DNA of 64,000 nt from Batkoa obscura (lineage: Eukaryota; Entomophthoromycota; Entomophthoromycetes; Entomophthorales; Batkoaceae): NCBI GenBank assembly GCA_030770535.1, contig JASVEC010000012.1:1178001-1242000 (forward strand). Reading direction: 5' to 3'. Positions 44,985-55,911 of the stretch are shown piece after piece. The notes under the pieces were generated by a model. It was not told the DNA's origin. It was given only the letters and a program-made list of their open reading frames with translations, and searched no databases. Both the position numbers and the translations under genes were made by a program. Each line of letters opens with the position of its first letter. Position 1 is the stretch's first letter.

Positions 44985-45788
44985 CAATATATCAATGATA
45001 TTTAGCTCTATTTTTATTATATAAAGATAAAATACACTAATCTTTAAACATCTCAAAACATAATTAGTAAAGTAAGATCCTGGCGATTATAAAATATATA
45101 CATGCAAAACTCTTTAATTTGTCTATGGTTGGTGTTTTAGTTATTTATATTGGCTATAATGTAAAAGTCGTTTATAGTTTTATGTCAATGCTTTTATTAC
45201 TCTTTTTGTCTTATTTAAAGTAAAGAAATGTTTCTTTAAGCTAGTGTTTATTTGTCAAAAAGTAGTAAAATTAATTGTTAAGCATAAAGTATAAAGTTTT
45301 AAAAAAGCCAATGTTTTGTTGGAGATGTTCAACTAAAGGACCAAATTTATCTTTTATAAGGATTTATATACCTGCATTAAATTTTTCTAACCTAAAAGCT
45401 ATTAAAGAATTTTTTGAAAAGGATTATTTAAAAATAAAGGTTTAAATACAAAAAGAACCCATTTTAGAACCGAACACAAATTATAATATTGATAGTAGAT
45501 GATTTGAATCAAAAAAAATTGCCACTAGAGGCGTTGGAAAGAAAAAACATATTGGAAAGAAATTAAGAATAAAGGAAAAAAACAAATGAAGTGAATTAAA
45601 AATAAAATAAAAAATAAAGATAGAAATAAAAAAAATTATGCTTTAAAAAGTGAGTTATTTTAAAAATAACTTAAATGAGATTTTGTGATTATTTCAAAGA
45701 AAATGCCAAATATAGAATAATAAAGCTAATAAAAAATCTTATTTTTTGGTATAATTTATTAGCAAACAAGACAAATAACTATTTTTAA
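44985..45788. other. Spacer between tRNA-Phe and 7TM gene 2
   Basis: AT-rich. Long purine-rich runs at about 45500-45640. The left edge of the tandem duplication is near 45750. No gene seen. Confidence 0.5.
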
Positions 45789-47690
45789 CTATTTACAACA
45801 TAAAAATCTACTAACTTTATCAACAAAAATTTGCCTTTGCTTAGCTATTCCTGTATGTAAAAATAACAAGATTAGTGAGTTAGTAACACTTCCAGAAAGG
45901 AACAGGAAAATTGCAGTTGAGTTTAAAGTTTTTTGAGTTGGGCTACCAAATCCATATTTAAACTCAAAATAAGTTTCAATAGAAAACAATATAATAGATC
46001 CAACGGTGCAGATAATATAAACGGCTAAGATTGAAAATAGTCGTATAGTTGCCCATTTTAAATTTTGACTGACTTGAGATATATTGCTTGAGTCTGTAAT
46101 TGTTTCTATATTGATTTTTATAAACTTTTTTGCTTGATTGGTTATAAACGCTATCTTAACATAGCAAACAAAAATAGCAATTGAGCTTATAAACATACTT
46201 ATTAAAAAGTGAAAGTAAGTAATTGCTGTTGTCAATGAGTAGGTTGGAGACATTAGGCAAATAGCATTAGAAGCACTGCTTATTAATAAATGTTGAGAAG
46301 CTGAAGCGACCAAAAGGGCAAAAAAAGATAAAGCCATAATAGTGATTGGTATATATAATTTTTTCAAATAAGGTTGTTTGGTTATATGTGACAGTCTCTC
46401 AATAGCAAGGATCAAATTCAAGATCACTTCATAATAAAAAACAGTTACAGATAAAAAACCTAATATTTGGCATCCTACAACTTGGCTTAAGGCTTTGATC
46501 CCAGTTATATAAAAGTAGACAATGTTGGCCCAGCCTATTAATGGTGTTAGATATTCAACACAGCAAATTATTACAATGAATATTATATCCCTTGTTCTTG
46601 GTCGGATTTGTAAAGCAAAAGCTAATATAAAACTGTTTAAGATGACTAGTGTCCCTGCAATTGCAAATATACAAATAGTAGCTGGTGTGTAGCTTGCCAT
46701 TTTTTTAAAGAAAGAAATATTAATCAATTGTTCACTTCTTATCATTATATATATTTCATATGGTTTATGAATTCAACCGGTTTATACTTTTAATTTTAAT
46801 AAGATTTTATTATTTTAATTGTTCAAGCGTGACTTCCAATTTTGGGAAAATCTATTAAATTAGTGATAGTTTCTTTCAAATCATACAATAATGTTATTAA
46901 AATATCAGGTTATAGTTTGTTTGTTTTAATTAATTAGGAGCTTATTTTGATAGGCTTTTGGATTTAAAAAGCGGTAACCCATTTTATTGCAGTTACAAAG
47001 TAGATCTTATTATCAAAATGAGATTTAATATAATATAAAATAAAGGTATAATGGTGCTAGATGAAAATAGTAATTTATTGGTAGTTCCTAACTAATATCA
47101 GTGATATTTGATAAGAATCCTCTAAATTATACCTTAAATCATCTATCCTTATTTTTCTATCAACCAAATGCATGCTTTTAAATCCAAGCTTGCTAAATAG
47201 ACACAGCGCCTCAGTCATAGAAGTATTGGGATTTTATTTATGGTTTTTAATTCTTAAAGCTTTCAAATTCGATTGATTTTACCAGAATAAGTAAACTACA
47301 CTATAATTATGATAAAAACAGAGTTATATTCTACTAATAGATAAAATCTGTTAATATATGCCGCTAAATTAGCACTCTATATCAAAACAAAATTTTCGCT
47401 ATAATATGCTACGATATTAATGTAAACTATTTAATAAAGTTAAAGGTTATAATAAAATAATAAAAGGATTTATTTTTATTTGGTTTCACAATATAGAACA
47501 ATCCAGATTTTTGTATTTTTTTAATAACCCGTATAAATACTAAAAACTGAAAGTGGCATTTATCAATTAATTGAATTTTTTAAACAGTTTTCTCAAGCTT
47601 TGTGAACTTGGCTAATTAATAAAAAAGAATAAAAGAGTAATGTTTATTTCGTATTTCAATATATCATTAAATAACTCTTTAGCAACGAAA
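45750..47690 (-). repeat. Tandem segmental duplication, unit 1 (contains 7TM gene 2)
   Basis: Aligns with 48290-50185 at a near-constant offset of about 2,495 bp. The likeness covers the coding region and about 900 bp of its upstream DNA; a 22-base block starting ACCAGAATAAGTAAACTACA is identical at 47281 and 49775. Similarity fades after about 47690/50185. Confidence 0.8.
45789..46700 (-). CDS. Rhodopsin-like seven-transmembrane receptor-like protein 2
   Basis: Single exon, 303 residues from Met at 46700 (MASYTPAT); a longer frame opens at 46745, but the extra 15 residues are absent from the paralogue, so the inner start is preferred. Seven helices: TM1 ICIFAIAGTLVILNSFI, loop QIRPRTRDI, TM2 IVIICCVEYLTPLIGW, TM3 from Cys in VVGCQILGFL to AIERLSHI, TM4 IMALSFFALLVASASQ, loop-2 Cys in NAICLMSPTY, TM5, TM6 FSILAVYIICTVGS, TM7 FLFLSGSVTNSLILLF, short basic tail ending CC(K). 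Class A-like Cys pair and ER end of TM3; C-terminal Cys pair might be acylated. Nearly the same protein as the gene at 48.3 kb. Signalling partner and ligand are unknown. Confidence 0.85.
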   Translation of the reverse strand: MASYTPATICIFAIAGTLVILNSFILAFALQIRPRTRDIIFIVIICCVEYLTPLIGWANIVYFYITGIKALSQVVGCQILGFLSVTVFYYEVILNLILAIERLSHITKQPYLKKLYIPITIMALSFFALLVASASQHLLISSASNAICLMSPTYSLTTAITYFHFLISMFISSIAIFVCYVKIAFITNQAKKFIKINIETITDSSNISQVSQNLKWATIRLFSILAVYIICTVGSIILFSIETYFEFKYGFGSPTQKTLNSTAIFLFLSGSVTNSLILLFLHTGIAKQRQIFVDKVSRFLCCK

Positions 47691-48329
47691 ATGTTGGTTG
47701 AAGTATGGTTTTTAGTTTTTTATAAAGTCAAAGTCTATGAAAAGAAAAATACAATATAACTACTCAAAATAAATGGGATGGATTTACTAAGCAACTCCTC
47801 GTAAATTAGTCCCATTTATTTTGAGTAATTATCAGATAAAATTGTCCAAATATCTTATTTTTTTGATTTTTATAATGCCTTAAATGATACTATATAAACC
47901 ATTTTTTTTGTAATGTAAAATAAAATCTTAACTTAAAACTATCTATGGTACTTTACTTTAATCATATTTAGTAGATACTGATAAAGCTCCAAATGCTTAG
48001 AATCAACATATCATGTAAAATAATTTGTCTTTGTATAAAAGATGCAAAAACAACTTTGCAAGATAATAAATATAATAGTAGACAAAAGTGAGTACATTGA
48101 TTGCTTTTATTCTTATTTATTTTGTAATTTGTTTAAATATTAACAAAAACCCGAAAAAGCGACCAATATAGGCCTACTTTTGTCTGTCATTATAAAATAT
48201 AAAATGAATTAATTTTTTTAAATTTGTTTGATTATTTCTTCAATTTAGGGGGAGTAATTATACTAATAATGAAGTTGTACTTTTCAAGCTAAATTCTAAG
48301 TAAACCAGACAAACTATTTTATTTGTAGC
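46701..48329. other. Spacer between the two tandem 7TM genes
   Basis: Upstream DNA of 7TM gene 2, of which 46701-47690 is duplicated. The unduplicated remainder holds the strong hairpin at 47761-47827. No gene. Confidence 0.55.
47761..47827. repeat. Perfect 18-bp inverted repeat, hairpin
   Basis: TACTCAAAATAAATGGGA (47761-47778) and its exact complement TCCCATTTATTTTGAGTA (47810-47827) flank a 31-nt loop. The loop contains a further 6-bp stem (ATTTAC/GTAAAT). It lies just beyond the edge of duplication unit 1 and has no counterpart in the copy 2 flank. Confidence 0.9.
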
Positions 48330-50185
48330 TTATCTATAACACATGAGCCTACTAATCTTATCAACAAATTTTTGTCTTTGCTTAGCTATTCCTGTATGTA
48401 AAAATATTAATATTAAGGAGTTGGCAGCGCTACCAGAAAGGAATAAAATAATAGCGCTAGAGTTCAAAGTCTTTTGAGTGTCATTGCCAAACCCATATTT
48501 AAATTCAAAATAAGTTTCAATAGAAAATAATAGAATGGATCCAAGGGTAGCGATGATATAAACGGTTAAAATCGAAAAGATTCTTATAGTAACCCATTTT
48601 AAATTGGAACTAACTTCTGATATCTTACTTGCATCAGTTGTCGTTTCAATATTAATTTTTATAAACTTTTTAGCACGTTTGGTTATAAGTGCTATCTTAA
48701 CATAACAAACAAAGATGCCAACTGAGCTTATAAACATACTTACCAAAAAGTGAAAGTAAGTAATTGCTGTTGTTAAAGAATGAGAAGGTGACATTAAACA
48801 AATAACGGTTGAAGCACTAAGTTTTAATAAATGTTGAGAAGCTGAAGCAATTAAAAGAGCAAAAAAAGATAAAGACATAATGGCGATTGGTATATATAAT
48901 TTTTTCAAAGATGGTTGTTTAGATAAATGGGATAATCTCTCAATAGCAAGGATCAAGTTTAAAATCACTTCATAATAAAAAACAGTTACAGATAAAAAGC
49001 CTAATATTTGACATCCTTCCACTACATCATAAGCTTTTGTTCCCGTTATATAAAAATAGACAATATTGGCCCAGCCTATTAATGGTGTTAGGTATTCGAT
49101 ACAACAAATTGTTATAATAAATATTATATCCCTTGTTCTTGGTCGAATTTGTACAGCAAAGGCTAATAAAAAACTGTTTAAAATAACTAAGAGCCCAGCA
49201 ATTGCAAATATTATAATTCCAGATAATGAAAAACTACTCATTTTTAAGAAAAAAAAGACAAATCCAATTAAATACTTCTTTCTTATTTATATATACTTTG
49301 TATGATTTATCTATTCAACCGGTTCAATGTTTTTTTACCTACTAATAAAAGTTATTAATCTAAATAATTTGGATACGGTTACTATTTTTGGTAAGGCGAA
49401 TCAAACTTAGTAATAGTATTCTTCTAGTTATATATAAAAATTAATATATAACAGGTTTGTAAACTAATTTTTTTCAAATTAATTATGAATTTATCTTAAT
49501 AACCTTTCAGTTTAAAAATTCTTTATCAATTTGTTGTAGTTACAAAATAGACCCCCTAATTAAATAAAATGTGATATAGTGCAATGTGAAGTAAAGATAT
49601 GTACTAATAAAAAACAATCAGTATATAATACATTATTCATAACTTATTGTATCATCGACCATGTAGGTACGGAAAGTTTAAGATTGATAATTAAAAATTG
49701 ATACCACATTTACTAGAGGGAGCGAGATTTTATCAATGGTTTCTAATTCTTGAAACAACTATAAAATTGGATTTACCAGAATAAGTAAACTACACTTAGA
49801 TAAATGATTCATGCAAAATTCTATTCTGAAAAATATAGTTTGTTAATATATGCTGAATAAATTAGTAGACTATAATAAAATAAACAATTGGCATTGTTAT
49901 ATGCTATGTCATTTTACATGAACTATATTATAAAATTAAAGATTGTGATAAAGTAATGTTAAGATTTATTTTTATTTCGTTTTATAAATACAGAACTTGA
50001 TCCAGGTTTTGTACTCTTTTATAATTCGTATAAATGCTATAAACTGAATGTGGCATTTAATAATAAATTATTAATTTTTCGTTTTTTCTCATGGTCTGTA
50101 AGCTTATTTGATTTGTAAGAAAAGAATAAAAAATATTACTTATTTCATAGTTTAATAAATCATCAAATAGTTTTATAACATTTAA
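48290..50185 (-). repeat. Tandem segmental duplication, unit 2 (contains 7TM gene 3)
   Basis: Partner of 45750-47690, same orientation. Includes the coding region and about 900 bp upstream. Confidence 0.8.
48330..49241 (-). CDS. Rhodopsin-like seven-transmembrane receptor-like protein 3
   Basis: Single exon, 303 residues starting MSSFSLSG. Same helices and motifs as 7TM gene 2: VILNSFLLAFAV, QIRPRTRDI, EYLTPLIGWANI, EGCQILGFL, ILAIERLSHLSKQ, VICLMSPSH, FSILTVYIIATLGS, KYGFGNDTQ and a basic tail ending MCYR. Differences are mostly conservative and lie in the outer loops (around ITGTKAYDVVEGC) and after TM4 (HLLKLSAST), where ligand contacts would be in class A receptors. Coding is intact in both copies despite clear nucleotide divergence, which implies both are kept as proteins. 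Function unknown. Confidence 0.85.
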   Translation of the reverse strand: MSSFSLSGIIIFAIAGLLVILNSFLLAFAVQIRPRTRDIIFIITICCIEYLTPLIGWANIVYFYITGTKAYDVVEGCQILGFLSVTVFYYEVILNLILAIERLSHLSKQPSLKKLYIPIAIMSLSFFALLIASASQHLLKLSASTVICLMSPSHSLTTAITYFHFLVSMFISSVGIFVCYVKIALITKRAKKFIKINIETTTDASKISEVSSNLKWVTIRIFSILTVYIIATLGSILLFSIETYFEFKYGFGNDTQKTLNSSAIILFLSGSAANSLILIFLHTGIAKQRQKFVDKISRLMCYR

Positions 50186-51059
50186 AATGCCTGTAAAAGC
50201 TAGAGTATCTTTTCTTAGCTTATTGAAAAGATATTATTATTTAGAATGTTAATAGCTCATATATTTTTAAACAATACTCATTTAAATAAATACTTATTAT
50301 ACGTCTACTTAGTGTTGTTTATCTAGTTTGATTATTTATTGCAACTCCAACAATATTTACACAAAAGTATCAAAAGTTTCTCCTGCTTTGAAGTTCTTTT
50401 GATCAAATAAAAGGGGGTTATATCTCTTAAGATCAGAATGCATATTCAATGGGACTAAATCCAACTCCAAGAACATGAAAAGTTTTAAGTCTTGAACTGA
50501 GGTCTAGTTATCAAAGTTATAAACAGTTCTTGTTATGTATGAACTTTAAACCCTTAATTGTAATCTGTCACCATTTATGAAATTATATTCCCTTAAATGA
50601 ATCCACTCTTTTGTAAGGATACGTAATTTAAATGCTAATTATTTATAATATTTTATCAAAAAAAATTATAATAACATTATAGTGTTGAGTACAAGTCATT
50701 TTTAATACTTAATTCACTTAAATCTTCTTATTTATTCCATGTCTTTGTATGTATCTTTGATAACTAAAAACAAACTAAAAATAAAAACAGTACCAACTTA
50801 TACATCAAACTTAATATCTATAATATAGAATATTAAAATTATTAAATTGAATAAAATATATTAAAACTATAGTTAATTTCTATAATATTTAATTCTATAT
50901 AATATAGTAAAAGCTTTATAACAAAAATCCTCTTTTAAGTTTCCACTTAATCTTAAAACAACCTTCTTCCGATTCAATAAAAGTGGAACCTTTAAGTGTT
51001 AACTTTTGTTCCGAATGAGTTAAACTCAGATCAAAATAAAATAACAAATGACAAAATGT
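49242..51059. other. Spacer upstream of 7TM gene 3
   Basis: 49242-50185 belongs to the tandem duplication. The rest is AT-rich with no gene; a small GC-raised patch at about 50340-50480 has no clear open frame. Confidence 0.5.
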
Positions 51060-52310
51060 TAATTCAATCATTGATTGTACAAGACTAGGGTAGAATATTT
51101 TTCATTATTATAATAAATTCCAGTATTATATTCATTAGTCCATCTTTCAGGTCGAACTTGCTTCGCATCTTCACCCCATAAATCTGGATCATGGTGTAAG
51201 GTATAAATATTACTACCTACAATGATCTATAAAGACAAAAATAAAAATAAACAAATATTAAATACAAAAAACATCAGAAAAGCTACATTTACTTCTTGAG
51301 GAAGAAAATAACCTTTAATAGTTTTCCTATTATTGGGTGCTTTTCTCAATAGTAAATTAGCTACTCCAGGTATTAACCTCAAGCTTTTTTTTATACTGAC
51401 TTTTAAATACAACATTTGTTTTCGACTTTATTGGGATCCAGAAAACATATTGTGTTTGTTATAAGGTTGTTCTATTTCAATTTTTACTTGTTGATAGACT
51501 TCCGGATATTTTAAAATGAAATATAAACACCTACAGAGTGAGCTAGTTAGTGTTACTAGTAATAAAGAGGGAGATAATTTACCATGATAGGGTATATGTG
51601 ATCGATTTGGAACCAAGGGTACTAATAAATGATTAATTAATAGAATAAATATTAGAATTTAATAAAACCATTACATTTATAATTGAGCTTCAGCACCCGA
51701 CTCAGTGATAGATAAGTTATCATTAGTCTCTGGATCTTTAGCATTGATTAACGAATACAAAATGAAATTATTATCAATTGAATTCATTACTTTTATAATA
51801 CATTTCTTTGAAAATTCATTTGCTTTTAAATAATAATAATTAGCTATCAAATATAAGATTAGTATTGTTTCTTGTAATAAAAAAAGATAGTTTCATCTTG
51901 TAACCAAAGTTGACTCTCTGCTTTGTTTTTTTAATGCTTCAAAGGAAACTCCAAAACTTACATTTCCTATAATATTAAGGGTAGTTAATTTGAATAATTT
52001 AAAAATATTACGTTGATTAGACTTATTTGAAGTTGCTATTATAGGTTCAAGTAATGGTAATACACCAAATGTAATGATTGAAGGTTCTATTTAGCGTATA
52101 AAACTAAATTAAAATGTAGAGTGTAATATTCATTTCCTTTATTCGTTTCCTTTTTTATACTGTTCTTTATCTACCATGGAAAATAGATTTACTTCACATT
52201 TTTGAAAGCGTTCATAAAAATCGGATTTGATAAAATTAATATTGTAATAAATTTGTTTTACTGATTTACAATTATATAAAATGACTTCACTCCAACCTAA
52301 AGTTAAGGAT
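51060..52310 (-). pseudogene. Decayed cytochrome P450 gene
   Basis: Minus-strand segments follow the order of a P450: KSVKQIYYNINFIKSDFYER and VNLFSMVDKEQYKK (52290-52150), LPLLEPIIA and KLTTLNIIGNVSFGVSFEAL (about 52080-51930), LINAKDPETNDNLS (about 51760-51720), CRCLYFILKYPEVYQQVK (about 51550-51490), IKKSLRLIPGVANLLLRKAP (about 51400-51330), IKGYFLPQEVN and LHHDPDLWGEDAKQVRPERW (about 51200-51140). Key features are lost: the K-helix ExxR reads KSLR, the I-helix oxygen-binding AGxDTT is absent, and no FxxGxRxCxG heme-Cys signature follows before a stop. Stops interrupt several exons. It was a microsomal-type P450 by its KSDFY and FELFKLTTLDIIGEVSFG-like text. Confidence 0.85.
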
Positions 52311-53162
52311 AATATTAGGATTTGTATTATTAATTTATAAATTCAGCTTATTGATTCTTACTGTTTTACTGTATTTTTGATGTAAACTATCGTAAATTAG
52401 AAATGCTCTAAAGGCGGAAACACTTGATATAAGATTGGACCTGATATATGTCTTAATGGACTAATAAAAGATTATAATAAATCTAAAAAAATGTTTAATA
52501 TATTTCTTTTTACATAAGATGTTTATTGTTATTTACTTTATAAATTCAATATTTAATATCAATTGATATTAACAAATATATTATGTTTATAATCATTATT
52601 TAAAAATTTTTTTTTATTGATATTAAACTTAATTATAGTTTTAAAACGAACCTTCAAAATAGAATTAAAAGAGCAATTTTGTTCCAGTTTATGCTATTTA
52701 AAGACTTTAATTACTATTAATGTTCATATATAATATCAAAAACTGATTTTTATTCAAGTATTATAATAATTAAGATTTAATTATTACCTTTATATTTTAT
52801 ATTAGGGTAATTAGATTTATAATTTATTAACTATAATGATAACATTCATTAAAGATTAGAAAGGAGATGAAACAAAAATCAAACTATTAAATTTTAATAG
52901 TATATAATAAATTTAATTTTTCATCTATTAATTGAATAGTATAATAAAATAAAACAAAAATATACTTACTATATCCAGCTATAACTTAATAACTTCATTG
53001 ATTGCATTTTAACTCAATTACAAACAATTGTCAAATAAATATTCTCCTACTTTTATCAATTCAATTCAAACCAACTTACAATAACAACAACTTTATAAAA
53101 AAAACATTAAAACTATTCAGTTTATATTCAATTATAACAATTCAACTGGTGTTTTATTTTTA
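52311..53162. other. Gene-free spacer between the P450 remnant and SRP14
   Basis: AT-rich with long T and A runs. Nothing recognised. Confidence 0.5.
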
Positions 53163-53652
53163 TTAGTTTTTATCCTTAACTTCTTTTGTATCTTTATCCT
53201 TTCCTTCCTTCTCCTTTTTATTCCTAACTTTCTTTTTCAACGCATTCATCTCATTTCTTAATAATGCATTATAAGTATTTAGAAATTTATCTACAGAATT
53301 CGAGTTCAACTAAAAAATAAAATAAATTCTTCATTAATATCCAAAATCTCAAAAAAAAACTTTGGTACTGTTAATAGTTATAAATAAAATAAAAACTTAC
53401 ATAAGTACTGATTGTTTTTTTATCTACTGTAACTCTTACTAAACAATAATATTTGTCTTTGACTTCCCCTAATTTACGTTTTAAACTTGGATGAGATGCT
53501 CTTTTTAATGTATAAAATACACTTCCTTTATCTTTTGTTTGTTGAAACAAATCCTTCAATTGTTTATTAAACTAAAATAACAAAACTATTAGTTTAAGTT
53601 TACTAACGATTATTTAAAATACTATTTTTACCTCTGAATTGTTTAATAGCAT
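53163..53652 (-). CDS. SRP14: Signal recognition particle subunit SRP14 (3 exons)
   Basis: Exons are 53652-53632 (MLLNNSE), 53571-53401 and 53309-53163, total 112 residues. The middle exon holds the family's core: FNKQLKDLFQQTKDKGSVFYTLKR, YYCLVRVTVDKKTISTY; the last has VDKFLNTYNALLRNEMNALKKK and a Lys/Asp-rich tail. SRP14 with SRP9 or its fungal replacement binds the Alu end of SRP RNA and slows elongation while ribosomes dock at the ER. The KKTIST motif matches human GKKKIST. The first exon has only seven codons and was placed by homology to the family start (MVLLESEQF in human). It diverges from the HSDL2-like gene with 691 bp between. Confidence 0.92.
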
Positions 53653-54343
53653 TTTTAAATTGATTTTGTTTTTTATATAAGAAGTTCTGTTTTTTTTTAG
53701 TTGAGGATATCTTGAGTAGATGCTTTTTATTGAGTTAGATTTGATCCAATCATAATTGTTATCATTTCATCAATAAAAATGAAATTTAGTATTTCTATTA
53801 AGAAATATGATATTATATAAGTCTATCTAATCAATAAAGATCTTATTGTTTAATTAAACTTATAAAATAGTCCCATAATTCAATAGTTCAATATGAAAAA
53901 TTAATGTCATTTTTATTTATTAACTATTTTATTTTATTTTATTTAAAAATTATTAAAACTATTATAAGATAATATATAAATAGAACTTATTTTATAATAT
54001 AAGAATTTATTGCTATTGATAATATTTATTTCATTTTCAAAGTAGAAGATTAATGAGAAACACTTTAAGTTTATCCGAATAAGGTTTATAGATAATAATA
54101 TCACTTTTTAAACTTAATCTTAACAATTAAATAAAAAAACAATATCCGCCTACTTTAACTTTCACAGTTTTTTTAAAAGTCATCAATTATTGTTCTAAAA
54201 CTGTAATTCAAACTCATTTTTTAATTCAATAAAATTAGTCATGCATACAAAAAACCAGCATTTGAAATCCGAAGTTAATTATTATAAACTTTCAAAGTTG
54301 GAATCATGTTAACTTAAATCAATTCTTTTATTTAAATTTAAAA
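53653..54343. other. Divergent promoter region between SRP14 and the HSDL2-like gene
   Basis: AT-rich, no other gene. Presumably carries both promoters; no clear motif picked out. Confidence 0.5.
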
Positions 54344-55135
54344 ATGTCATTAAAAGGAAAAACTTTATTAATTACTGGCGCTTCTCGGTAAGTTATACAT
54401 TCATTTTTTTATTTTCGTTAATTAACTTTAATATTTACAGTGGTATTGGTTTAGCGGTTGCCATTCGAGCAGCAAGAGATGGGGCCAATGTAGCTATTCT
54501 AGCTAAAACAGCAGAAAATAATCCAAAGGTAAGAATGTTCTCATTATTCGGAACCAAGTTGAACTTCAACATTAAATTAGAACATAACTAATTAATAAAC
54601 TAATTCAATAGTTACCTGGGACCATCTATTCCGCTGCTGAAGAAATACGTCAAGCAGGTGGAAAAGCATTACCTATTGTATGTGATATACGTTCTGAAGA
54701 ACAAATTATTCAAGCTATTGAAAAAACAGTAGCTGAATTTGGGGGCATTGATATTGTGGTTAATAATGGTAAGCTGAAGAGAATTAGTTGTTTTTTTATA
54801 GGGAAAAGTTTATTAATTAATATTTAATAATTAGCATCCGCTATCTTTTTAAAAGGTACTGAAGGGGTTAATGGTAAACGATATGATTTAATGCATCAAG
54901 TCAATGCTAGAGGTACTTATTTGGTTTCTAAGGTAACTTAATTGAAAAATGATCTCTTTTATAAAAAAAGAAGTTTAAAAACTGATATATATATTAATTC
55001 TTTTTAGTATGCTCTCCCTTATTTAAAAAAAAGTAGTAATCCACATATCTTAAATATGGCTCCACCATTAGCTATGGAACCAAAATGGTTTAAAAATACA
55101 GTGGCTTATACTATGGCAAAGTAAGTTTTGACCTC

Positions 55136-55188
<53 letters not shown>

Positions 55189-55772
55189 TATTTAATTTGC
55201 TAAATAGATATGGTATGTCCATGTGTGTATTAGGGATGGCAGCTGAATTTAAAGAATTTAATATTAAAGTAAATGCTCTTTGGCCATATACCGTTATTTT
55301 AACAGCTGCTCTTCAAATGATTGGTAAGTTTTATCCTAATTTGATAGCTATTTATATGAACGAATGAATGAATTTTAATATTTTATTTTATTTTATTTTA
55401 TTTTTAGAGGGTAGTAATGTACCTGAAAAATGTCGGTAAGTTAATTAAATAGTTATTTTGTAGAAATGATTTATTTATTAATCATTTTTTTCTAATAACA
55501 TAGTAAACCTGAGACCATGGCAGATGCTGCTTACCTTATTTTAACTAAAGATGATATTAAGTTTACGTAAGTTATTTATTTATTATTTTATTCGATTTAT
55601 TTATTAATATTTATTTAGTGGTAATTTCCTAATTGATGAAATTGTATTACGTGAAGCTGGTATTGATATGGAACAATATTCTGTTGTTCCAGGATCTAAA
55701 AATTTTGAATTAGATGGCTTTTTAACTAAAGAAATTCATCAAAGAATTCATCAACTAAGAGCTAAACTTTAA
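54344..55772 (+). CDS. HSDL2-like short-chain dehydrogenase (8-9 exons), lacking the SCP2 domain
   Basis: Joined exons give about 287 residues: MSLKGKTLLITGASRGIGLAV (TGxxxGIG NADP site), AKTAENNPKLPGTIYSAAEEI, GGIDIVVNNASAIFLKGTEG (NNA), VNARGTYLVSKYALPYLKKS, then ILNMAPPLAMEPKWF, YTMAKYGMSMCVLGMAAEF (YxxxK) and VNALWPYTVILTAALQMI, ending in the GNFLIDE strand. This is the HSDL2 subfamily, linked to peroxisomal or mitochondrial lipid metabolism. Odd points: the residue in the catalytic Ser position is Ala (LNMAPPL against human LNISPPL), and the protein stops without the C-terminal SCP2-like domain of human HSDL2. No SKL-type end (it ends AKL, which could serve as a peroxisomal PTS1 variant). 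One intron carries a TTA microsatellite. It converges on RRP42 with 139 bp between. Confidence 0.9.
55138..55188 (+). repeat. TTA microsatellite inside an HSDL2-like gene intron
   Basis: About 16 uninterrupted TTA units just after the 5' splice site at about 55123. Confidence 0.93.
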
Positions 55773-55911
55773 ATAAACAATTTCTCTTTTTTTGTCTATT
55801 TATTTATAATTTTATTCTATTTTATATATTCTATGTATTAATATGTTAACATTAAATAATTATTTTATTCTATTTTTATTTTCATATTTATTTAAAATCA
55901 ATTAAGCCATA

